Of a stretch of 64,000 bases of DNA, positions 58,125 to 64,000 are shown piece by piece. The notes under the pieces are model-generated. The model did no database searches. It saw nothing but the letters and a program-made list of their open reading frames with translations, and was not told the DNA's origin. Position 1 is the stretch's first letter. Each line of letters begins with the position of its first letter. The DNA is from Bog-159 sp035541265. GTDB lineage: Bacteria; Acidobacteriota; Terriglobia; Bryobacterales; Bryobacteraceae. The DNA is taken from contig DATKNQ010000141.1 of the NCBI GenBank assembly GCA_035541265.1, positions 9,552-73,551 of the forward strand. The letters are read 5' to 3'. Both the position numbers and the translations under genes were made by a program.

Positions 58125-59736
58125 GGGCCACCTCCTGTTCCGTGGCTGCGGCCAGCGGCTCGCCGCGCAGATCGGTGGTGCGCTGCTTCTCGCCGCGCAG
58201 GATGAGCGCATTGCCGACCAGTTCGTGAATGCCGGCCACCTCCACCCCCGGAACCCAGTATTCGAGCAGCGGCGGCAAGGTGGCCTTGTCGATGGCGCAA
58301 ATGCAGGTCAGCAGATTCACGCCGTACTTGTCGTGCACATAGCGCACCGCATTGGCGCGCGGAAGACCGCCGCGCATGCGCATCTCGAAGTTTTCGTCGG
58401 TACCTAATCCTGAGCCGGAGCCGCAACAGAAGGTCTGTTCGCGGATGGTATTCTCGGGCATTTCGTGGAACTGCCGGACCACGTTGCGCAGGATGTAACG
58501 CGGCTCTTCGATCAGCCCCATGGCGCGCGCCGGATTGCAGGAATCGTGGAACGTCACATTCCACCGGTCGTTGCGCGAGGGATCCAGGCGCAGCTTGCCC
58601 TCGTGGATCAGGTCGGCGGTGAACTCGCAGATGTGAATCATCTTGGTGGACCGGGCGTGCGTGAAGTGCGTCCCGGTGACCGGCGAGACGGGCTCCTCCA
58701 GAAAATCCGCCGGACCGTTCATGGTGTCCATGTATTGGTGCAGGACGCGCCACATGTGGCCGCATTCGCCGCCCAGGATCCACTTCACGCCCAGCCGTTT
58801 GGCTTCCGCATAGATCTTGGCGTTCAGCCGCTTGATCATCTCGTGCGAGTTGAACAGGCCGAAATTGCCGCCCTCGGAAGCATACGCGCTGAACGTGTAG
58901 TCCAGGCCGATCTCGTGCAGCAGCGCCAGGTAGCCCAGGAAGGTGTAGTAATGCGGGGTGCCGAAATAGTCCGCTGAGGGTACGACCAACAGCACCTCCG
59001 CGCCTTTGCGGTTGATGGAGGCATCCACGCGGACGCCGGTGAGTTCTTCCAGCTCATCCACCGCGAAATCCACGCTGTCCTTGAAGCCATGGGGCTGAAT
59101 TCCCAGGTGATTGCCGGTGCGGAAGCAGTTGGCCGCCGGCTCCAGCACCCAGTTGATGTTGCACCCGATCAGGTTCAACAGTTCGCGGCCGATCATGGTG
59201 ATCTCCGCGGTGTCGATGCCGTACGGACAGTAGACCGAGCAGCGGCGGCATTCGGTGCACTGGTAGAAGTAGTAGAACCACTCCTTGATGACGTCCTCGG
59301 TCAGATCGCGCGCGCCCGCCAGCGGACCCAGCAGGCGGCCGGCGGCGGTGAAATAGCGGCGATAGACGGAGCGGATCAACTCGGCGCGCAGCACTGGCAT
59401 GTTCTTGGGATCGCCCGAGCCGATGTAGAAGTGGCACTTGTCGGCGCAGGCGCCGCAGCGCACGCAGATGTCCATGAACAGGCGGAACGAGCGGTATTTT
59501 CCAAGACGGTCCTTCATGCCGTCCAGGATGATCTGTTTCCAGTTCGGGGGTAGCTTCCAATCCACGTCGAATGGCTGCCATTCACGCGCGTTCGGCAGGC
59601 CGAGGTAGTTCAGATTCTTGGGTAGCGCGCTGTAGCAGAAAGTTCCCTTGCGAAACTCGACCGCGGCGTCCATCCAGTCCCGGGCCGCGGGCTGGTATTC
59701 GATCTGCACAAGATCCTGGGGACTCGGATTCGCCAT
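58117..59736 (-). CDS. dsrK: DsrK, HdrD-like catalytic iron-sulfur subunit of DsrMKJOP
   Basis: A 539-residue cytoplasmic protein. Two [4Fe-4S] motifs are at residues 91-101 (CVRCGACADKC) and 160-170 (CTECRRCSVYC). Two CCG-type domains hold the noncubane cluster: FHDSCNPARAMGL and TFCCGSGSGLGTDENFEM. This is the heterodisulfide-reductase-like active site thought to reduce or oxidise the DsrC trisulfide or disulfide. It starts 3 bases after dsrM. Length and motif order are typical. Confidence 0.93.
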   Translation of the reverse strand: MANPSPQDLVQIEYQPAARDWMDAAVEFRKGTFCYSALPKNLNYLGLPNAREWQPFDVDWKLPPNWKQIILDGMKDRLGKYRSFRLFMDICVRCGACADKCHFYIGSGDPKNMPVLRAELIRSVYRRYFTAAGRLLGPLAGARDLTEDVIKEWFYYFYQCTECRRCSVYCPYGIDTAEITMIGRELLNLIGCNINWVLEPAANCFRTGNHLGIQPHGFKDSVDFAVDELEELTGVRVDASINRKGAEVLLVVPSADYFGTPHYYTFLGYLALLHEIGLDYTFSAYASEGGNFGLFNSHEMIKRLNAKIYAEAKRLGVKWILGGECGHMWRVLHQYMDTMNGPADFLEEPVSPVTGTHFTHARSTKMIHICEFTADLIHEGKLRLDPSRNDRWNVTFHDSCNPARAMGLIEEPRYILRNVVRQFHEMPENTIREQTFCCGSGSGLGTDENFEMRMRGGLPRANAVRYVHDKYGVNLLTCICAIDKATLPPLLEYWVPGVEVAGIHELVGNALILRGEKQRTTDLRGEPLAAATEQEVAHA

Positions 59737-59739
59737 AGC

Positions 59740-60735
59740 TCAGCGCCTCTCGACGGGCAGTCCGGCCGCCTCGATTTTTTCCCGGAACTCGTCTTCCCAT
59801 TCTTCGTAGGTGTGGACTTTCACCGGATAATTCCAGGGATTGATATGCCGTTTCATACGATTGTTATTGGCCAGGTTGCGCGTGGGGCTGAGGAAGACGC
59901 CGCCCATGTGAACCAGCTTGCTGAAGGGCAGATACGCCGCCAGCGTACTGACCAGCGCCAGGTGGGCGTAGAACCAGGCGCCCACGTTCTGCGGGACCGC
60001 CGGCCGGAAGATCGCGAGGCCGATGGCGAACTGCTTGACCGCCACCACGTCGGTGCGCACAAGATATCGCATCACGATGCCGGTGAGCGCGATCGCGAGC
60101 AGCAGGAACAGCGCGAAATAATCGGTGGCGAGCGAGATGTAGCGCAACTGCGGCTCGCGAAACCGTCGCTGTAGCAGATACAGGAGCGCCACCACGATCA
60201 CCACGTCGGTGACATAGACAATCGGCACGCCGATCTGGAAGAAGCCGTCCAGACGGTCGAGCACGACCGCGATGGCCGGCACAGGCTCGACGAACAGCCG
60301 CAGGTGGCGCAGCAGGATAATCAACAGGGACCAGTGAAATGCCATGGCCGCCAGCCACAGCCATTTGGCCTCGCGATAGATCAGCCGGGGGCCAGGCTCC
60401 AGGCGCGAGTGCACGTTGCGGAACAGGCTGCGAAACGTGAGGATCTCGAGCGCCATTCTGCCGATCACGCCCAGTGTGGTCGACGGGCTCTCGAGCTTGG
60501 AGGATTTGATCCAGTAGAGCGACTTCTGCTGGCCGCAGACGGTGGGGATGCGGAACGGCACCGGCGCAAGCGACCAGCGGACGACGCGCCAGCTCAAGCC
60601 CAGTAGCAGCGTGGCGAACGCGGCGTAGGGAATCGCTATGGTGACCATGGCCGCGACGCCGTGGATCGTGCCGGCAGCCGCCGCGGCCAGTCCCACGGCG
60701 ATGACGCAGGCGAGCGGCAGAACTGCCCTGCTCAT
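59740..60735 (-). CDS. dsrM: DsrM, NarI-like cytochrome b subunit of DsrMKJOP
   Basis: A 331-residue protein with about six transmembrane helices. The b-heme helices carry histidines as in AMAFHWSLLIILLRHLRLFV and FYAHLALVSTLAAYLPFSKL, and a cytoplasmic tail ends in EEWEDEFREKIEAAGLPVER, matching DsrM/HmeC. It passes electrons between the quinone pool and DsrK. Its ATG overlaps the preceding gene's stop by 4 bases (ATGA). The length is normal for the family. Confidence 0.9.
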   Translation of the reverse strand: MSRAVLPLACVIAVGLAAAAAGTIHGVAAMVTIAIPYAAFATLLLGLSWRVVRWSLAPVPFRIPTVCGQQKSLYWIKSSKLESPSTTLGVIGRMALEILTFRSLFRNVHSRLEPGPRLIYREAKWLWLAAMAFHWSLLIILLRHLRLFVEPVPAIAVVLDRLDGFFQIGVPIVYVTDVVIVVALLYLLQRRFREPQLRYISLATDYFALFLLLAIALTGIVMRYLVRTDVVAVKQFAIGLAIFRPAVPQNVGAWFYAHLALVSTLAAYLPFSKLVHMGGVFLSPTRNLANNNRMKRHINPWNYPVKVHTYEEWEDEFREKIEAAGLPVERR

Positions 60736-61217
60736 GACGTACCCTCCGGCTGGCAGGCCGCCGCCTCCAGCGGACCGAAGCGCCGTTCCAGCACGAAGAT
60801 CCGGCGGCGGGCCTCGTTGGTTCTGGCGGCGTAGGTTCTCTCGCGGTATTGCATGTACAGATCGAACGCCATCAGGGCCATCTGGTCGATGCGGGTATAA
60901 AGATGGTCCAGATCCGGTCCCGCAGCCTGCCGGCGCAGAATCGGTTTGAGTTGGAATAAGAATTCCAGGGCCTGGGCGGGAGTCGCGTCCTGCACGGCCC
61001 GGATCTGGACCATCGAACCCAAAGCGGCACGCACGCGCCCGGTGTGCATGTCCGCCATCAGCTCATCGAGCAGCGTGCCGAGGGCCTCGTGGAACGTGTG
61101 GCCCACCGGGTTGCGGAAGGGGTCCTGTTCCGCCGCCAGGAACCCGGCGCTCTGGCCCGGATACGTGCGCAGCAAGCACGCGAGCCACTCTCTGGCAATG
61201 GCCTCTTTGGTCTGCAC
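60732..61217 (-). CDS. RsbRD N-terminal-domain-like helical protein in the dsr operon
   Basis: A 161-residue all-helical protein with a GTG start and a GGGGGA ribosome binding site. It has REWLACLLRTYPGQSAGFLA, DPFRNPVGHTFHEALGTLLD and VQIRAVQDATPAQALEFLFQ, a pattern like the non-heme-globin-like RsbRD_N domain. Stand-alone genes of this type occur upstream of dsrM in several sulfur-cycling bacteria. No STAS domain is attached. Coupling to dsrM by overlap suggests an assembly or sensory role for the complex; the function is not known. Confidence 0.65.
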   Translation of the reverse strand: MQTKEAIAREWLACLLRTYPGQSAGFLAAEQDPFRNPVGHTFHEALGTLLDELMADMHTGRVRAALGSMVQIRAVQDATPAQALEFLFQLKPILRRQAAGPDLDHLYTRIDQMALMAFDLYMQYRERTYAARTNEARRRIFVLERRFGPLEAAACQPEGTS

Positions 61218-61235
61218 GAATCCCCCTAGGGCTGA

Positions 61236-61553
61236 TTACACGCAGCCGGTGGGCTTGGGCAGCCCGGCAAGCTTGCAGGCACCCTTGGCCGGTCCGGATG
61301 GGAACATCGCGTAAATCTCGTTCAGCTTGAATCCGGTTTCCTTGCACAGCTTGCGAATCATGGGCGCGATGCCGAACTGCAGATAATAGTTCCGCAGGTA
61401 ATTGATCACCTTCCAGTGATTCTCGGTCAGCTCGGCGACTCCCTCGGTGGTCGCGAAATCCTTGGCCACATCCTGGTTCCAGACTCCCGGCTCTTGCAGG
61501 AAGCCGTCTTCGTCGACGTCATATTTATGTTGATTCAATTCAAGAACAGGCAC
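61236..61553 (-). CDS. dsrC: DsrC, sulfur-carrier protein
   Basis: A 105-residue protein with the full DsrC C-terminal arm: GACKLAGLPKPTGCV, placing Cys93 and the penultimate Cys104 eleven residues apart. These two cysteines carry the trisulfide made by DsrAB and handled by DsrK. The rest (ITHLR-type core VINYLRNYYLQFGIAPMIRK) is also canonical, with no truncation as in TusE-like relatives. The start is GTG (61553), 9 bases after GGAGG; a closer out-of-frame ATG encodes only 8 codons. Confidence 0.95.
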   Translation of the reverse strand: MPVLELNQHKYDVDEDGFLQEPGVWNQDVAKDFATTEGVAELTENHWKVINYLRNYYLQFGIAPMIRKLCKETGFKLNEIYAMFPSGPAKGACKLAGLPKPTGCV

Positions 61554-61575
61554 TTTTTCATACCTCCATGAATGG

Positions 61576-63237
61576 TTAATGCAGCTCGATGTAGCCGCAC
61601 GGGCAAGCCTCCGCGCATTTCTTGCATCCGTTGCAAAGCTCCATCTTGATCTTGTAATGCTCTCCCTTGGGCAACTTGACGAAGCAGTTGTTGGTGCAAT
61701 ACATCCAACAGGTCTCGCAGTCCATGCACATGCCGCAGGACATGCAGCGCTTGGCTTCCTCGAGCGCTTCGGCTTCCGTTAACCCTTGCTGAATCTCGGT
61801 GTCGGCGGCGCGCTCTGCGACGGCCACGTGATGGCGCTCGTGGCGTTCGGCGGGCTTATACCAATCGAGCTTCACGCGCTCCGGCCCGATCTTGGGAACG
61901 GGCGCGAGCGGGTCCATCGGCTTGCCCTGGATCCAGGCATCGATCGCCTCGGCGGCGAAACGGCCCTGCGAGATGGCGATGGTCACCAGGCCTAATTCGA
62001 CGTCGTCGCCGCCCGTGAAGACGCCTTCCATGCCTGGCACCTGCGCGCGCTCGGCGGTGATCCATGCTCCCTTTTGCCGCAGGATGGCGAGACCATCCAC
62101 GCGCGGCTCCTGGCTGATGGCGGCGATAATGGTGTTCGCCTCCAGATTGAACTCCGATCCGGCGATCGGCACCGGCCGCGGCCGGCCGGAGGCGTCCGGC
62201 GCGCCCAGATCCATGCGCATGCAGCGCATGCCGGTGGTCACGCCGTTCTGATGCAGAATCTCGACCGGAGCCGTCAGGAATTGAATGGCCACGCCCTCTT
62301 CCAGGGCGCCGTCGATTTCCGGCTTGATGGCCGGCATCTCCGAACGGGTCCGCCGGTAGAGAATGGTCACATCGGCGCCCAGGCGCTTGGCGACGCGCGC
62401 GGAATCGATGGCCGTGTCCCCGCCGCCCACTACCAGCACCTTGGCGCCCAGGTTGATGTTCTCGCCGCTGTTCGCGCGGTTGAGAAAATCGGTGCCCGTG
62501 TAAACGTTGCTGGCATCCTCGCCGGGAATCCGCAGCCGCACTCCGCTGTGCGCGCCGATGCCTACGAAGACCGCCTTATACTCGCGCCGCAGATCCTCGA
62601 GCGAGACATCCCGCCCCACCATGGCATTGCATTTCAGCTCGACGCCCAGATCGAGGATGCGTTGGATTTCGCCGTCCAGAACCTCACGCGGCAGCCGGTA
62701 CTTGGGGATTCCGTAACGCAGCATGCCGCCTGGCTGGCTGAACCCTTCGAAGACGGTAACGGGATAGTTGCGGCGGGCCAGTTGGTAGGCGCAAGACAAG
62801 CCCGCGGGACCCGCGCCGATGATGGCGATGCTCTCGGTTTTGCGCTCGCCGGGGAGTTTGCTCAGTTGCATTCCCTCGGCCAGCCCGAAATCGCCCACGA
62901 ATTGCTCCAGCGCGTTGACGGCCACCGCGCCGTCCTTGAGCCGCCGGTTGCAGCCATCCTCGCACAAGTGGGGGCAGACGCGCCCGCACACCGCGGGAAA
63001 AGGATTACGCTCGGTAATCCGTTCCCACGCGATGCGATAGGCTTCGGCGCTGGTCCGCCCATAGGCGTCGGCTTGGGCGATGGTAGTCAGCCAGCCGCGA
63101 ATGTCCGTACCGCATGGACATCCGCCCGTGCAGGGCGGAACCTTGGCTACGTAAGACGGCCGCTGCGGGCTGATCTCCGCACCTGTGGGAGCGGCCGCCT
63201 TGATAATCGGTTTCTTGACATCCTTAAACAGCGGCAT
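61576..63237 (-). CDS. dsrL: DsrL, NAD(P)H-dependent iron-sulfur flavoprotein
   Basis: A 553-residue GltD-like oxidoreductase. An N-terminal Cys-rich domain (PPCTGGCPCGTDIRGW; CGRVCPHLCEDGCNRR) precedes an FAD fold (IIGAGPAGLSCAYQLARR) and an NAD(P)H fold (VVGGGDTAIDSARVAKRLGA). ILYRRTRSEMPA follows; YRR at this site contacts the NADP phosphate in related enzymes. The C-terminus has ferredoxin-like clusters (CMSCGMCMDCETC... and CNGCKKCAEACPCG). DsrL partners with DsrAB. The operon position right after dsrB and the YRR motif point to the DsrL-2 type, to be confirmed by phylogeny. Confidence 0.88.
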   Translation of the reverse strand: MPLFKDVKKPIIKAAAPTGAEISPQRPSYVAKVPPCTGGCPCGTDIRGWLTTIAQADAYGRTSAEAYRIAWERITERNPFPAVCGRVCPHLCEDGCNRRLKDGAVAVNALEQFVGDFGLAEGMQLSKLPGERKTESIAIIGAGPAGLSCAYQLARRNYPVTVFEGFSQPGGMLRYGIPKYRLPREVLDGEIQRILDLGVELKCNAMVGRDVSLEDLRREYKAVFVGIGAHSGVRLRIPGEDASNVYTGTDFLNRANSGENINLGAKVLVVGGGDTAIDSARVAKRLGADVTILYRRTRSEMPAIKPEIDGALEEGVAIQFLTAPVEILHQNGVTTGMRCMRMDLGAPDASGRPRPVPIAGSEFNLEANTIIAAISQEPRVDGLAILRQKGAWITAERAQVPGMEGVFTGGDDVELGLVTIAISQGRFAAEAIDAWIQGKPMDPLAPVPKIGPERVKLDWYKPAERHERHHVAVAERAADTEIQQGLTEAEALEEAKRCMSCGMCMDCETCWMYCTNNCFVKLPKGEHYKIKMELCNGCKKCAEACPCGYIELH

Positions 63238-63245
63238 GACGGCTC

Positions 63246-63680
63246 CTAAGCGTAGGGGTAAATGCCGCGTTTGAAGTCTTCGAGCTGGCCGAGCAGCCGG
63301 TCGTGTTTCTTTTCGTCTTCGATCAGGTAGGTCAGCAGGTGGCGCTGCACGAAGAGACGGCAGTTATTGCGGGCCTTCTCCGCCAGCTCGATGGTCTGCT
63401 TTTCCACTTCGGCGTGCTTCTCGATCATGTCCCAAAGACCGGCCAACTCTTCGGGAGTGAGCGTGAAGGCTTGCTTCTCGATACTGTCGAGCAGCACCTG
63501 CTGCACCCGGTGATGCATCACCGAATCCTGGCGGATGATTTCCATCAGCAGTTGGATGAGCGGATTGCTGGTCTTGCTGATGACTTCGGTGGTGTGCGTA
63601 ATGGCGGCGTTCTCGAGCGTCTGCCAGTTTTTCAGGATGGCGCTCAGCTCTTGTGGATTCTCAGCAGTTTTCGGTGTCAT
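63246..63680 (-). CDS. 144-residue ferritin-like helical protein of the dsr operon
   Basis: A small all-helical protein, not assigned to a named Dsr family. Four predicted helices carry potential metal ligands: Glu23, Asp52 with His56 (DSVMHH), Glu87/His89/Glu91, and an ExxH motif at Glu123-His126 (DEKKHDRLL). This spacing resembles the diiron four-helix bundles of rubrerythrin/ferritin-like proteins. GGAG lies 11 bases before the ATG. It is 28 bases after dsrB and 8 before dsrL, so it belongs to the operon. A role in oxygen or peroxide protection, or iron handling, is inference. Confidence 0.7.
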   Translation of the reverse strand: MTPKTAENPQELSAILKNWQTLENAAITHTTEVISKTSNPLIQLLMEIIRQDSVMHHRVQQVLLDSIEKQAFTLTPEELAGLWDMIEKHAEVEKQTIELAEKARNNCRLFVQRHLLTYLIEDEKKHDRLLGQLEDFKRGIYPYA

Positions 63681-63708
63681 AAGATCCGTAACTCCTTTTT
63701 ACGCGCTG

Positions 63709-64000
63709 CTAAAATCGCAGATGCGCGCTCCTGGCAAATGTCTGGCCCGCGTTCTTGAAATCGTCGATGTGATAGCGCGTGAATTCGATGCCGGTCAATT
63801 GGAAGAAGCGCGGCCAGCCGATGCGCTCCACCCACTCGCCCAGGCGCTCATACTTGTGCGCGTGGGCGGCATAGATATCCACGATCTTCGTCACGGCCTC
63901 CACCACCTCCGGCCAGCGCGGCGGATTGTTGGGCAGGAACGGAATGGCCAGCTTGGTGAACTTCGGCGTACTGCGGGCATTGCTTACCTTGCCGCCCACC
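63709..64000 (-). CDS. dsrB: DsrB, beta subunit of dissimilatory sulfite reductase (C-terminal part)
   Basis: The frame enters from the right edge and stops at 63709. The visible 96 residues include MGGKVSNARSTPKFTKLAIP, FLPNNPPRWPEVVEAVTKIV, YAAHAHKYERLGEWVERIGW and FFQLTGIEFTRYHIDDF, which match the end of DsrB, following its siroheme/[4Fe-4S] region. DsrA should lie further right. DsrAB reduces sulfite to a DsrC-bound trisulfide, or works in reverse. The rest of the gene is outside the window, so the reductive or oxidative type cannot be read. Confidence 0.82.
   Translation of the reverse strand, partial: VGGKVSNARSTPKFTKLAIPFLPNNPPRWPEVVEAVTKIVDIYAAHAHKYERLGEWVERIGWPRFFQLTGIEFTRYHIDDFKNAGQTFARSAHLRF

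Noticed and set aside
62074..63249. 391-residue plus-strand frame
   Set aside because: Antisense to dsrL; no family features.
63709..64000. DsrA instead of DsrB
   Set aside because: The ending with KYERLGEW, RIGW, FFQLTG and HIDDF is the DsrB tail as I know it, and dsrA precedes dsrB in known operons; certainty needs the rest of the gene.
1..64000. CRISPR array or prophage
   Set aside because: No regularly spaced repeats and no capsid, tail, portal or integrase-like proteins were found.

Overview
The window looks like chromosome of a high-GC member of the Acidobacteriota, most like the Bryobacterales/Solibacteres group. Support: two tandem proteins of the acidobacterial VWFA-related type, a secreted tricorn-like S41 protease, several Tat-exported Gfo/Idh/MocA oxidoreductases, a GH127 (DUF1680) hydrolase, and many short-spaced -10 elements right before start codons. 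The taxonomic call is inferred from gene content only. No phage, insertion sequence or CRISPR array was seen.

Layout. 0-2.6 kb: a protease tail, a Gfo/Idh/MocA protein and an FG-GAP protein. 2.6-7.7 kb: a packed glycosyltransferase/TPR membrane-protein operon. 7.7-13 kb: a BlaI-type regulator coupled to a YhaM-like nuclease, a SurA-like chaperone, an OmpH/Skp protein and citrate synthase. 13-14.4 kb: two toxin-antitoxin loci, one intact (Fic/VbhA-like) and one decayed (HigBA). 14.4-19.4 kb: DAHP synthase preceded by a textbook-like attenuation leader, and two VWFA proteins. 19.4-32 kb: photolyase, radical SAM protein, an ArsR/SRPBCC/DUF1801 operon, EF-P, HemD, an MFS transporter and assorted single genes. 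32-46 kb: GH127, a serine hydrolase, the tricorn-like protease, tRNA-Arg, an EgtD-like methyltransferase, FabI, RecG and RsmD, with small gene relics between them. 46-51.6 kb: a sugar-type module (Gfo/Idh/MocA, ThuA, isomerase) and a TPR protein.

51.9-64 kb is the highlight: a minus-strand dissimilatory sulfur operon. In transcription order it has dsrB (only its 3' end is inside), a 144-aa helical protein, dsrL, dsrC, an RsbRD_N-like protein, dsrM, dsrK, dsrJ, dsrO and dsrP, then a YeiH-like putative anion exporter, an 80-aa membrane-anchored protein, a TauE/SafE transporter and an outer-membrane porin. Many junctions overlap by 4-8 bases. The gene set implies DsrAB and DsrC chemistry linked to the quinone pool (DsrMKJOP) and to NAD(P)H (DsrL), with a transport route from cytoplasm to exterior appended. 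Whether the pathway runs reductively or oxidatively cannot be decided from this window.

The second highlight is regulatory. Upstream of the DAHP synthase gene, a promoter, a 19-codon leader peptide (7 aromatic residues), an 11-bp antiterminator and an intrinsic terminator line up as a ribosome-mediated attenuator for aromatic amino acid synthesis.
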